64,000 bases of DNA from Todiramphus chloris collaris (taxonomy: Eukaryota > Chordata > Aves > Coraciiformes > Alcedinidae), in contig JANVCC010000125.1 in NCBI GenBank assembly GCA_025345505.1, forward strand, positions 4,447,441-4,511,440, read 5' to 3'. The notes beneath the pieces were generated by a model. It saw only the letters and a program-made list of their open reading frames with translations. It did not search any database and was not told where the DNA came from. Shown piece after piece: positions 34,101 to 46,762 of this stretch. The translations under genes were made by a program, and so were the position numbers. The stretch's first letter is position 1, and every line of letters starts with the position of its first letter.

Positions 34101-37100
34101 AGCTTACTGCTCTGTTAAAGGAGGTGTGGATTTAAGCCAGGACACCAGTCTCCCCAGTTCCCACTTTCCCCTTTCCTAACAGCTCAGAAAGCAGCTCTCG
34201 GACTCGGCGTGTGCAGATTTGCTCCATCAAGGGCCAGAAACGTGACCGAAGGGGGTGAGCGGTACCTCCCTGGGATGCTCTGCTCTGTGTTCAAGCAGGA
34301 TGACTGGTACAGTAGGTGAGCGTGGGAGTGTGTGCGTGGGAGAGGATGATGTTTGGTGCGGTACCTCTGTGCTGATGGTGAGTGGAGGTGAGCTGTGCGA
34401 GATGGTTTGACTCTTTTCTTGAGGAGAACAGACTGAGGGGGAAGAGGGTAAGTCATCAAATGGGTAGAAGGTGGCTGTGGAAAGGGAGTAATCTGCTTTC
34501 TGTGACTGCTAGGGATTGGACTCGGACTGCAGTGTGAGGGATTTAATTTAGGCACAAGGGACAACCTTCCATCTGGAGGGATAGTCAAGCACCGAGAGCC
34601 TAGCCTCTGTCAGTGAAGGTGTTCTTCAACAGGCTGGGAATGGTTTAGATGGTTTCAAGGCAGGCAAATGGGTGGGGTGAGGTGAACTTGTCAGGTCTTT
34701 TCCCACCCTCTTGCCTGTAGTTCTGTGAACTAGATCCCCTACGCGTCAGCTTCTTGCTATGTAAAAGGGAGAAATGTGTCAGAGGTATGGCACACTGCTG
34801 GGAGGTGGAGGAATGGGATGAAGGCAGATGGGGAAGTGCTGGTGGGTTAGGGCACCAAAACGATTTGGAAAATAAAATTTTCCAAAAAAGTATTCGGAAA
34901 AATCACAGAGTCTCTCCAAAGCTGAGGAGACCACCTTGCCTGCTTTCCATACCCAGCCGGAGCTGCTGATCTATGGTTGGTTTATATTTACAATGTGTTA
35001 TCTGGACCACCACATCACCTGGGAGACTTTCCCTGCGGAGCACAACTTCAACCCGCTCGACGCTGAACGAGTCACAAAGTCGCCCCGACCCAAAATAGGT
35101 GCAGCAGAGCTGAAATTTCCAGCTGAAATAGAGGGATGCTTGGATACGGGCGGGTGCGGGGGCAGATGTAAACAGCGCGAGGGCATTAGTCATCGCGATC
35201 CGGAGGAAGTCGTGGCACATCTGCCGTTGTCAGGATTGGTTCGTGGGCATTGCACCCAGCAGGGGTTTACACAGAAGGTTGGAAGCGAGAGGACTGGAGA
35301 GCTTTCTAGGTGGGTTTTGGGGAGCCTCTCCCAACGCAGAGGGTGGAGTGGGAGACATCACAAAGGTGCTCGCTTCAGAACAGTAACGAGTGGGTGCTGG
35401 AGGTTGGGTTTCACGGGCTCGTCGGGAGTGGGAGTCAGCGCATTAGTGCTAAATGAGATTATCTTCCTTCTCAAAGCACTTCAAGGACTAAGCGAATTGT
35501 GCTTGAAGAGTCAAACTGTTGAGCCTTGCTTGTCTGTCTTCTGTCGTTCCTCACCCTTATCCGTAGCACTTTGGCCTGGAATAGCCCTTTTTTAGGTCAT
35601 TTTGGCAAGCTGCTTCACCAGCGAGCCCTGTGTCATGACCTGCCTAAAGGCTTAAGTTGCCCTTGAATTGCCATGCAGTGAGACATGCAAATCAAGTCAT
35701 TATTATTTTTTTTTTTACAACAAATGTCTACTTGTTTAAACCCAAATTGAATCGGTTTCTGAAAGGCTTGTGCCCTTCCTACTTTTGCTGTCTATGAATA
35801 GCTGGGTGGACAAATCTACCGGCAAGATTTGGGCAGTAATGGTAATCTTTAAGCAAAAATGGGCTATATCCTTGGAAAACATACATTAGACTTGTAATTA
35901 TGAGTATTTTAGCTCGAAACTTCCCTCTGAATGTTAGGACTGTCTAATCAGGAAACTGGGATTATGCTGTGTGTGATAACGATCAGTCAAAACCAAGTCT
36001 GCAGCTCAAGTGCTCAGTAGCTACCTGCCCTACTAACCAGAAGGATATACAGAATGTATTCAATAAAACTGTGAAAGCAAAACGATTCTGCTCTTTTCCC
36101 ACAAGCAAGGCAATTCTTTCATTTTTCATGACAAATTGTTCTTTTTGGTCTTTTAAATATGGCAATCATGTCAGCCATTCCCCACGTGGGGAATATCCTA
36201 CTACTGGGGCCAGTTTTGAGCTTGTTTATATCAACTCGGTTGTAAATCCAGGGGCTGTTACAGTTTTACTTCCCAGTCCCTCAGCTGTGAACAAGATGGG
36301 CATCGAGGCAAGAAGCCAATTCCTTGAGTGCTGCTTTGAGATCCACGCCAAGGGAATTAGCACCAGTGACTCCCCAGTAAGCAGCTCTGTATTGCACCGG
36401 GTGGGTGTAAACACTGGATCCCACGGGCTCCTCAGATTGCAGCGGGAATAAAGCTGTTATCATACTGATCGCACTGTAACATCATACTGATCATCTGTTA
36501 CATGGCTGAAATCCCTTCATCTCTAGCCAATGACCCCCTGAAATCTTCTGAGGGCTGATAATGAGCTGGAGACATCTTTTACTTCAAGGTTGTTGGTTCA
36601 ACCTTTGTTTGGATCAGGAGCCATTGTCAGTGCAGGGATCTTCAGTGATTGAACAATGAGAGATGGGAACCTTAACCTGCGTCCCACGGGAAATGAATCA
36701 CATCTGCAAGTAATAATTAAAGAGACTGAAGGAAGGCAGAGCTGTGTTAGGGATGAGTCAAGGTTTAGGGCTGGGCTGGCTACTGGACTAATGACCGATT
36801 GCTCTCTATTAACCCCTCTCCCTTCCCAAAGGGGAAGGGAAAGGGAATAAGGGAAAGAGACTTATGGCTTGAAAAAGAAAACTGAACAGCCTTAATGAAA
36901 ATAATAATAATCAAATGGAATATGTAACAATATATACAAAACCAGTACTGAACCCGATCCCCCCGATGGCAGTTACGTCACCGTCACCACTGATGCTGTG
37001 GGGCAGGCACTGGGGATGTCCCAGACTGGACTCTGCAGCAGATGGGAGCTGGATTCAGGAGCTGGATTCTGGAACTGGGTTCAGGAACACATGGAATGGG

Positions 37101-38232
37101 ATCAAGGGCTGAACAGAGTTCTCCTCAGATGTCAGCCATTAAGAAGAGGCTCGACCCTCGTGATCCCTCAGCTTTATACTGAATACGGGATGGAATCCCT
37201 TGTTGGTCAGTTTGAGGTCACCTGTCCTGGCTGCTCCTCCTCACAGGTACAGCATTTTACTTTCTGCACCCCCAACGTGGTGCACAAGATTTAGCAGTGA
37301 CCTTGGTCTGCACAGCAGCATCAGCAAGAGCCTTTCTGCACAACCCAACCCTTGGCAGTAGCTCTAAACTACTAGTATCTCCAGCGTGATCACTGCTGGA
37401 AGCAGAGACTGTCTGTGAAATTCTGCTGTTACCTTCAGACAGTGCAGGGAGTGAGAGGAGACTGAGCTGAAAAGTAAAATCACTGAATAGAATCAGTTCT
37501 GTTCCAACTCTAACCAGGACAGGATGGCTTGTGCAGTCTTTGCACAAGTATTCATGGCTTGTACTTTGGATGAAGCTTTTTCTTAAGGACTGCTCTTCAA
37601 CGGGCAGTGGTGCTGGAAGGGGAAAAGGAAGGCAGATGTTTGTCCTCCCTGATGGCCGACAGCAGGGTGATATGAGCACCTTTGGTAGAAGCCTTCTTCC
37701 AGACACTGTGACCTCCTGTGTTCCCCCCTCTCATCATTCAGGTCTGTCCAAAGGGCAGGATGTGCGGGCACACAGAAGGCACGTGTGGCCCGTGCTGGGG
37801 GGAGGGCTGCTGGTCTGGCATCGCTCACCAGCACGGCACTGGCAGAGTAAAACAAATGGGCTGGTTTTGGAATAATTTGGTGAAATGCTGTTGTCTGGCC
37901 TGGAACCAAAACTGCTCAAATCAGGATAAACACAGTCTGGATTCCACCCTCATTTTCCATTTCCCAGTCTGACGTGGAGTTATTTTATTTTAACTGTGTG
38001 TAAATCTTAACCACGTTTCCTTGCAAGGTGCTCAGAGCTGGTGCTGCAAAGTTACTCGAGATGGAGGCACGCTTGTGAAACCAGGGTGAGATGGGTAATG
38101 CAAGAACCAGCCTGCAAATCAGTTACAGACTTTGAATTGCTTGTCCTTCATGTCGTACACTGAAAGGGCAATCCCAAACAGAAAGGAGCAGTGAAGGAGG
38201 CTCACTTTTAATGTAGTTAGAGCGTATGTCCA
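31160..38232. other. Intron of ADGRB1, CR1-free 7 kb with a CpG-rich patch
   Basis: No CR1 was recognised. A local CpG-enriched patch at about 35,035-35,230 lies inside a 219-codon open + frame (34936-35595) that matches nothing I know. A (GGGAAA)-type patch lies at 36,828-36,862 and an (ATA)n run near 36,900. Confidence 0.5.
37040..37095 (+). repeat. Short tandem repeat, GAGCTGGATTC-type
   Basis: Three to four imperfect copies of a 13-16-base unit (GAGCTGGATTCAG, GAGCTGGATTCTG, AACTGGGTTCAG). It is local and has no coding or structural meaning I can support. Confidence 0.6.
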
Positions 38233-38652
38233 TGGCTGGAGCACGTCTCTTACAAGGACAGACAGAGAGTTGGGGTTGTTCAGTCTGGAAAGGAGAAGGC
38301 TCCAAGGAGACCTTATGGTGGCCTTCCAGTATCTGAAAAGGGCTACAAGAAAGCTGGGGAGGGGCTTTTTAGGCTGTGGGGCAGTGACAGGACTGGAGGG
38401 AACGGATTAAAACTAGAGATAGGTCGATTCAGGTCAGCCATTAGGAAGAATTTCTTCCCCATGAGGCTGGTGAGACACTGGCACAGGTTGCCCAGAGAGG
38501 TGGTAGAAGCTCCATCCTTGGAAGTTTTTAAGACCAGGCTGGATGGGGCTGTGAGCAACCTGCTCTAGTGGGAGGTGTCCCTGCCCATGGCAGGGGGGTT
38601 GGAACGAGGTAATCTTTAAGGTCCCTTCCAACCCTGACAATTGTATGATTCT
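38233..38652 (+). mobile_element. CR1 LINE, 3' copy
   Basis: GAGAGTTGGGGTTGTTCAGT, AGAGATAGGTCGATTCAGG, TGGCACAGGTTGCCCAGAGA, a CCCATGGCAGGGGGGTTGG end and TTGTATGATTCTT tail. Nearly the same subfamily as the copies at 3007 and 40028. Confidence 0.94.
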
Positions 38653-40027
38653 TGCCAGCTTTATTGTGGAAAATAGTTTTATTTTTCTCTTCAGCATGCT
38701 TTAAAGAGAACGGCTGGAGCAGAGCAAGTCTTATCATATGCATGAAAAGCAAAGATTTAAAAACCAGATGTTCCACCTGGCCAGTGCACAAACAGTTAAG
38801 CCCAAAGCTCTTTCCTCGGTACCTCCTCATGTTAATATTGCACAGCAGAGCATGAGATGCTGGTGCTTGATTGTTCTGACATAGCCTCAGGAACCCCCTA
38901 AGGCATTTACATGTAACAGAAATCCATCTGAATTAAGCTTTGGAAGAGCAGTGGAGGCCAGAGTTATTGTCTTCCGTTTCCAGGGGCGGTCAAAATAAGC
39001 CCCAGAGAAGTTAAGGCCAATGTTTGCAATCTATAGCAGATGGGTTGAGAGGATGTTGAAAAGATTGGCTTAAATGATGGAGCCATGTGTACACACTTGA
39101 CCTGTGGGCAAGCTGGGGATAGACTCCCCTCCTCTCCTCGCTCGCAGTCCCCGGGCTCAGCACACTGGTTCCCAAACCGCAGCTCGCAGAGGGATGCAAA
39201 GTGGCTCAGGCTGCAAATCAGAGCTCCATTAAACAGGGATTTCAGTAGCCTGGCCAATCGAGGTGCAATGGGAAAGGGGCGGGGAGGGAATAAAGCACCG
39301 TGGGTTTTTAAATAACGATAGTGGGAATGTTTGGGGAGAGCTGGCTGGGCTGGAGGAAGGTGACCCGTCGAGTTGATAGAGCCTGATCCATCACTCCTTG
39401 ACATCAGGACTGGGAATGGAGGCATCGAGACTGCAGTCGGGTAGTTTGAAGAGCAGCAGCAAGCTGACCATGGTGTTGTCGAGTGGCAGGTAGATAATGT
39501 GTACTGTTAACTCCTGTAATTCCCTGGCAGCCTGCAGGAAATTATCCTGACGGTTCCTATTAACGAGCGGCTTCGTGACCGCTCCTGTGCCCTGAGAGCT
39601 TCCGAGGCTGTTTACCAAACACAGATTGCCGTGTTGTATCTGGAGAGCAGGCTCAATACAGAGTAAAGAGTTAGCAATTATTAATAAATAGTAGCACGTT
39701 AAGATGTCTCTCTGGGTGATTTTTGTGTACTGTAATTACAGGGAATTGCCTGTTAGACTGGCCAAATTACATAAAAGGGGCCCTCAGCTCCACAAATGCG
39801 TTCCCGATAATGGGTGACTATTAGCTTTGACATGAGAAACCTGTAGTTATGATACGAAGGAAGCAAAATAAGGTGGCAGTTCTCTGGATACGTCTTGCAA
39901 TGGCATGGGCTGAGCTGGGGAGGGTGTCAGGTGGTTCCAGAAAGAAGTTGTGAATTGGTTATTTATTAATGATGCCACTAAGTGAGCTTCACGCAGGGAT
40001 CTCAAAGCGCTCCTCAGAGGTTAGAAG
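38653..40027. other. Intron of ADGRB1
   Basis: No exon. 39,540-39,840 is AT-rich with TAATTACAGG, AATTATTAATAAATAG and some CpGs and could be a conserved element. Confidence 0.5.
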
Positions 40028-40442
40028 ATGGAGAAGCGAAGGCTCTAGGGAGACCTTATTGTGATCTTTCACAGCATAAAGTGTTATGAAAACAGATAAC
40101 GAAAGACTTTTTACTAGGTTCTGTTTGGGATAGAGTTAAATTTCTCCAGAGCAGCTTGTGTGGTGCTATGTTAGGACGAGAGGGAATGGATTAAAACTAG
40201 AGATAGGTCGATTCAGGTTAGACATTAGGAAGAATTTCTTCCCCATGAGGGTGGTGAGACACTGGAACAGGTTGCCCAGAGAGGTGGTGGGAGCCCCATC
40301 CTTGGAAGCTTTTTAAGACCAGGCTGTATGGGGCTGTGAGTAACCTGCTCTAGTGGGAGATGTCCCTGCCCATGGCAGGGGGTGTTGGACTAGGTGATCT
40401 TTGAAGTTCCTGTCCAGTCTGAACCTTTCTATGATTCTATGA
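40028..40442 (+). mobile_element. CR1 LINE, 3' copy with ~50-bp foreign insert
   Basis: GAGAAGCGAAGGCTCTAGGG, AGAGATAGGTCGATTCAGG and a TTCTATGATTCTATGA tail. Between about 40121 and 40170 a stretch not usual for CR1 interrupts it (GGGATAGAGTTAAATTTCTC, GCTTGTGTGGTGCTATG); it resembles a fragment of an avian retroviral LTR as I remember that sequence. Confidence 0.92.
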
Positions 40443-42339
40443 AAAAATGGTTTGGTGCTTCCTCAGTGCTCTTCTGCTTTGAGATGATTGAACCCTATAG
40501 TCCCTCTGATAATGCTGACCCACTGAAAAAAGCTCCTTTCAGCTGTGCCCTAGTCCTGCCTTCACTAAATCCCTGCTACTGCCCATATTTTGGGGTCCGT
40601 CTTAAAAAGCTCGTCTCCTGCTCTTCCTCTCTCCCTGTCATGCAATTAGTGGAAGAAGTACATCTTCTGAGAGGTGAAAACTGAGACTTCCCTTGGACAG
40701 ATCAGATTTTACCACAGGCCTCAGCAACAGGCATATCCCTGCACAACCAGCCAGCTGGACGTCAGTGCGACTTTCTTTGAGAATGGTGGGGTATGAACAG
40801 CACCTACTTATTCCCTGGGTCTTGTCCTTGAGTACCTCTTATCTGCTCCTTCTGTGGGCAAGTGTAAGGCTTTGCTCCTCTTGACTCCTCAGAGTCACTG
40901 GAGGTGGACACATCCATCAGCTGAGTTGTGTCAGGAGCCTGGTTCTCACCCCAGTGAAGGTCTCACAGCATCGTTACCTAGAAGATGCTGTATGTTTGCT
41001 GCCCTTTGGGGTGGCTGCTGTCCTTTTGTCCAGTGGTTGTACTGGAGTCGAGTACACGGCTGGTGCTTCCCATACCACTGCAGCAGGTATATGCACATAC
41101 AAAGGGCCTGAGCCTGAAGGAGAAACCCAGAAACTAATCGAAGAGGGGTTAAGAAAAAGTCAGGATTTTTTTTTTGGCAGATGAAAAGAACACATTCATC
41201 TCTTGGTCATTCGTCCCTCAGTTGTTTTCTACCAGCACTGAGATACACCCCTTTGTTTAGAAAGCTGTTCACTTCTGTGAGTATTGCTAAAAGCATCATT
41301 TTCCAGCAATTTTTACAACCAGCTCTCTTCTTTGACAAGAGTTGTCCGACCACCAGCAAAATCAATACAGTGTGGCTCAAAAAACTTCTCGAGGATCGTG
41401 AAAAGCCTTCTGGCAGAAAAATGGCTCCTGAGCAATTCTTGGAGTAAATCACACCCACCTAGTCCAGTTTTTTGTAAGAAGAATGGAATGAGTCTCATTG
41501 CTTTCAGCTCATAACCTGTGAGGAGAGGTAGAAGGAGCTGGACTTGCTTGGTCCTTCCAAGACTAAGGTAAAATCTAATCACAACCTACAGGTATCAGAG
41601 GGGCAATTGCAAAAAATACTAAACTAAATTCCTCTTGCTCGTGCCCGATGATTTAACAAGGGGGAAAACGCACAAACTGTAGCTTGGGAGCTTCGTGTGC
41701 AACCTTAGGAAAAACCCTTTCACCAGGAGAGCAATGTGTCCCTACAATGGACACCAGAGAGGTGGGAGCTCTCCATCTTTGGGAATTCCCAAGACTGATC
41801 CAGGCAAAACCACGTCCAGCTGCACCTGATGTTAGTGGTCGTCCTACTCCAAGCAGCAAATTGGATAAGAAAGCTCTAGATGTCCCTTGCAACCAGTACT
41901 TTTGTAATTATCTGCCTTCGTGAACCTTTAATTTCAAATGTGCATGAAGTCAGGCTCAGGGCAACCATTCTGCATAGCAAAGACCTTTCTGAAAACAAAA
42001 GCCCAGCACCCCAAATTCCAATCTCGCATGCCTGTGTTTAATTTGGGAGCAAAGTAAATGGTTTAATTTTCCGGTGACTTTATTAGTATGATGTTGTACC
42101 CTAAAGACTTTGTTCAGCTCTTCTCAGTATCAAGGATGGCAAAAGCAGAAAGAACAGCTTCCTTGTAAGGTCTCGGGCAAAGTGCATGGTATTAAGAAAT
42201 ACTTTGTTCTAATTGGAGCCTGTTTGACCCTGGAGCCAGAGCAGGGTAATGGAACAAGCATGACTTGAATGAAGTTGCTTTTCACAGTGCTGTGCAGAAA
42301 GCCAGAGAAGGGGGAAATGCAGAGATTGTAAAGGAGGGA

Positions 42340-42500
42340 GAGCTGGGGAAATGCATTACGAGCAAGAAGAAAAGGCAGAATATGTCACGGAAAATTGCCA
42401 AAGGAAGGGAGGAAAGAAGACAAAGGAGAGAAAAAATGAGGGAGAAAGGAAGAGAAGGAAATAGAAAAGAAGAAGGAAGTAAAGTGAAATTGTAAAGAAA
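42340..42500 (+). repeat. Purine-rich low-complexity stretch
   Basis: A run dominated by A and G (GGAAGGGAGGAAAGAAGACA and similar) without a fixed period. The 76-codon frame across it is a compositional artefact. Confidence 0.7.
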
Positions 42501-45492
42501 AGGAGGAGTGTTCTTCTGGCCTGCTAGGCAGAGCGATGAGGTGGTAGGACAGCAAGCAGCCCCAGGCAGTAGCACTCGTTATTTCCATCCTGGCTGATGT
42601 CATTGATTGCTTCTCTCCTCCCCTGTCATGCTTGGTGACAGAATCGCAGGACTTGCGACTCATAATGACCTGCTCCCTTCCTGCTTTGGCTAGGAAAAGG
42701 TTTTCTCTCCAGCTCCAAGCAGGCACAGATTCATCTGTGTTTTCAGGGTGCTTCTGGATGGCACCTATCAGCAGACACGGGAAGGTGGTGAAGGACAGGC
42801 TGTCTGGGTCTTACCTCCAGGCCAGGCAGGTGGACATCCTCTTCCTGGCCTGTCTTTTGCACACAACCAGTTTGCTCCTTGGCTGTGGTGTTGCAAAACT
42901 CCTGTAGGACTCATTTCTCTCTTACCTTAAGAATGCCTTGCCTTTTTTCTCTTGGCATCACTATTTCTTTCTAAATCAACCTTGCTTTTCCCCCTCGTTC
43001 TCCTCCAAGGAAATTTTCCTGTCAAGGCTCAGATCCTACAGCATCTGACCACCTTCTGTCAGGGAGTTTAATTAGTCAGAAGAAATAAAACAAATGATGT
43101 TTTATTTGCCAAAGGGAAGAAGTGAGGAGGGGGGAAGAAAGCTGGGGACAGCAGAGAAATCTTAATAATGAAGAAATAAAGCAGAATCCTAAGCTACGTG
43201 GGCCTAAGCCTTTAAGACTTAGTATTCCCAAAGGAGTGAGCTCTTGGTCTTAACTGCAGCCAGTGTTTTTTTGTGGTTACCTGCCCTCTGAATGCCAACA
43301 GAAATCCCATCGGGGTAGACCAACCATCCCTTCTCTGTAGGGGGAAGGGCTGAGCTTCATAGCCTCTCTTCGGCAAAAGTCCTTCTGCTGAGCATGGATT
43401 TTGTCAAAGTTTGGCTGAGGGATAAAGAAGGAGGGGCAGTTCAGGGTCTTCTTGGTGGGAAAGGCTGTAGATAAGACACCAGCTATTACCCACAACTCTG
43501 GCTTCCACTTGGCTGGTCATCATTTGTGTAATACCTTGCCAGTGAGCAAATGTTTGATCTAGGAATGGTCCAGTACACAGCTGATGGGAGGATCTAGGAG
43601 AGGCTTATGGGTGATGTGGGACAGGGGATAGGGAAGGGAGTGAAAGAACTTGAGGATGTTGGGGGTGGAAGGGTGTCAGAGAGAATGTGGAAGGGAGGGG
43701 AGTTAGGGTTACTGTGTTGGAGATTCAGAGATGTTGTCTGCTTGTCTCTTAAAATCCCAACTCCCATTTCTTCAGTTACGCTCGAGTGGCTTAGGAATGA
43801 GTTATATGTTGGGCTTTTTTTTGCTTTAATGGAGCTCCTCCCTCACTTTTATTCAGTTACCCATGAAAAGTCAGTGAAATGAGACCTACTTAAATCAAAT
43901 GTCACAATCGATGCTCATCCCAGGCCACCATTTGTGTGATGTGAACTCATATTGCCGTGAGGGGGGAGCAGGGAGAGAAAAAGGGTGGGGAGTGAGCTTG
44001 GAGCGAGCGAGCGAGGAGCAATCCGTGTCTGAGTAGCTTGTGCTTCACAGGGCAGTTACCACAGCCGTGCAACTCTGGGGTGGGTCAGGGCTGGTGCCCA
44101 CCTGGGTTCTGCAGAAGGGCAAAGGTGGCAAAAGGAGAAGCTGTGGATTCCTACTGGAAATTTCATCTCTCTCATACCCTATCCCAGTGCCTGACTACAT
44201 CAGAAACTTCCGTTCCCAGCAGACAGTCCCACATTTCAATTTATAAGGAGCAGGATACCATATTTCAGCACTCGCAGTGCCTGGAATATGTCCAATTTCA
44301 GTTTTGTTTGGTGGAAGACGAATCAAACTGTTGATATTTTCATTGAAATTTCTGTATGTTTACCAAGTTCTCAAACAAACCTGCTTCTAACCTTCCACAA
44401 ATATTTAGCAGGAGTAAATTCTCAGGATGGGAATGTAGTCACATGAGGTGATGTTAAGAATCACAGACTCCGTAGAAGTTTAGTGAAAGAATCCACATCT
44501 GAGCCGAAACATTTTCTGTGAGCATTTTGGGAAGCTTTGGATGGAGGGAGGTGCAGGAATGCGCTGGTGAAGCTCAGCACTGTGTTATCTTTGCAGTTGC
44601 TGCACAATTGCTGATAACTAAAAGGACTTAAGATATTGCCAGAAATCCAGTTCCATAATTTCAGCAAGTTGAATTAAGATCAACACCCAAACCCTTGGTG
44701 TGTATTTATGGGGTAGTTTTAGAAAGTCCTCTTTCATAAAGCAAGCTCGAGGAATCTGCACGGTCCTGCTGGGGTAGCAACGTGTCAGGGCTGCTCTGGT
44801 CAGTGGGGAAGGGATGATGCAGAGAGGTAGCACCACACTGCAGCGCAGTTTGCCTTCCAGTCTGTAGCTGGTTTGTGTCCAGTAAAGGTCCCTCAGTCAA
44901 CTGTACTCCTTTGGATGTATATGCCTCTTGGGTATTCAAGCCATTGAACGGGTCCTAAATTTAGTCTCAGATCCCTTAAGCTCTTGTACCAGCCTTCCTG
45001 ATAGCTCCTGGGGGATTTGCTGCGGCAGCACGGTGAAAATTTTGTTCCTCATTAATTTCCCCCCCAATGAGATTCAAAATGTGATAGGTGCCCTTGATCA
45101 AATTATACCCGTAAGGGGGATCTTCCCAAGCTCTTCACACTTCAGGGACTATTCAGCTCAGACCCCTGTATACCAGGGTTGTTTGTCTCTTCTTCATGGT
45201 GGTTTCTGTGGAGTAAAACTGTACTGACTGGGGACCTTGAGTTAATGGACACGTGCTCATTTTGCCCATGTGTTTTCCTGGCCAGACTCCACATAAGCAT
45301 AGCACTGAGCCTTGCCTAATATATTTCGCTTTGCAGAGGGCTCAACAGCCTGGAACAGACTTACCCTAGCCTCAGCTTTGTGGCATCCCGCTGATTGCAG
45401 GTTCAGGTTGAGCAGCCTCATGCCTGCCAACAAAACGGTGTAGACAAGTCCTTAGAGGACTGTCTGTTCCATTCCCAAACTCATGCATAATT

Positions 45493-45531
45493 GCTTTTTT
45501 TTTTTTCCCTTGTTTTTTTTTTTTTCTCTTT
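45493..45531 (+). repeat. T-rich tract
   Basis: Two T runs of about a dozen bases each, separated by CCCTTG, in the intron before the TM1 exon. It is simple low-complexity sequence. Confidence 0.85.
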
Positions 45532-46556
45532 TACCTATGCTAAGCCCTTGCTATGTCAGAAACCATCTCATCTCCACGACTGTAGTGATAGGTGTTGGTA
45601 CTGCGCCAATCTAATGACAACCTTGACTGTGCTCCCACACCTCTGCTCTGAATAGAGGGTTCTCATGTGTCTGCTGCACGGCGGGTCTCTGCTTCTCTGC
45701 CTTCATGCCAGCAGAGATCAACCGATGTGGAAATGAGAAATTTGATGGAAAAAAAGCCTGCAGTGGAGAAAACCCAAGTGGGACCCAGATCCTCACTGTA
45801 AGCTGAGAACTGGGGGAGTTTAGTGATATTAGTCTGGCAGATGCTGGCTAGTTGCAGTTGGTCCCAGTGACACAGAGAACTAGATTAGGAGAGGTTGTAA
45901 CATGTGTTCTTGAGGTGGCAAGAGCTGATGATCAGCAGGTCTTTTGTGTTCAGACAAGAGTGGAGAACCATTCCACAGAAGATTTTCCAGCAAGGACCCC
46001 TGCATATGAAGAAATGCTTTGTGTAGTGGTGTAGGAGTAGTGAAGTGATGGATGGTATAACTGGAGGCTGGGTCCCTGGGGAGCCTATACATCTTGTTTT
46101 TTCTTTGCTTACTTCATCTCCTCCTTTTCCAGATGGATGTTTTTTAGCTGGTGGAAGATTTTCACCTTCTTTTCATCCTCCAACCTTCATCACCACCATT
46201 CCCAGAAGACCTCATTTGTAACGGCTCTAGTGTAGGCACTACCTTCTGCTATTGCCTGATTAATTATCTTCACAATTTCAAACTGGATATGAAAGGCCTG
46301 ATCCTTCTCTTGGAATACACACCTTTTACATGCCCGTCTCCTCACGGATATCAGAGTTGTTACCCAGACTTAACACTGGTGGGTGTGGGAGCAGAATCGG
46401 TTCCAAAAAAAGGCTAGGTCAACCAGAAATAAATCCGAGTCTTCTTTCCTCTTAATTTGTATGTGCAGTGCAATGTGAAGGTCAGGTGAGTTGACACACA
46501 GACAGTTAGGAGGAAAGTTCTTGCCATGAAATTGAGCTGGTAGCAGTTGATGAGCA

Positions 46557-46658
46557 TCTTTTTTTCTTTTTTTTTTTTTTTTTCTTTCTTTTTCTTTTTT
46601 TTTTAATCCTTTTTTTTCTTTTTCCTTTTTCTTTAATGTCTTATTTTCTCTCTTTCAG
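46557..46658 (+). promoter_or_regulatory. ~100-nt pyrimidine tract and 3' splice site of TM1 exon
   Basis: From 46557 to the CAG at 46656-46658 the sequence is almost all T and C with only a few A or G, several times longer than an ordinary polypyrimidine tract. It leads straight into the TM1 exon. TCTTT and TTCTTT motifs, known binding sites of PTB-type splicing regulators, occur repeatedly. Regulation of this exon is an inference. Confidence 0.75.
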
Positions 46659-46762
46659 AACATGGAAAAGGTGCTGGTCCCTTCTGTCACATTAATTGTA
46701 GGCTGTGGAGTATCTTCGCTGACACTTTTGCTGTTGATTATCATTTATGTCTCTGTTTGGAG
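46659..46762 (+). CDS. ADGRB1: ADGRB1 exon: transmembrane helix 1
   Basis: The exon follows a TTTCAG acceptor and translates in phase 0 as [20 protein letters not shown] followed by [15 protein letters not shown]. This is the short linker after the GPS plus the whole first transmembrane helix. The NMEK start and the [16 protein letters not shown] core are those of vertebrate ADGRB1; ADGRB3 has a different linker and GSGLSCLALI at this place. The exon is 104 bases and stops after two bases of an Arg codon (TGG AG/GTATGG), so the intron is in phase 2 and the codon is completed by the first base of the exon at 54761. The upstream intron is 19.6 kb. The acceptor is preceded by an unusually long pyrimidine tract, listed separately. 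Confidence 0.97.

Larger units (their letters stand above)
40443..46556. other. Intron of ADGRB1, 3' part
   Basis: Apart from the purine stretch at 42.4 kb, the T tract at 45.5 kb and a GAGCGAGCGAGC patch near 44,002, nothing was recognised. No CR1 was seen. Confidence 0.55.
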
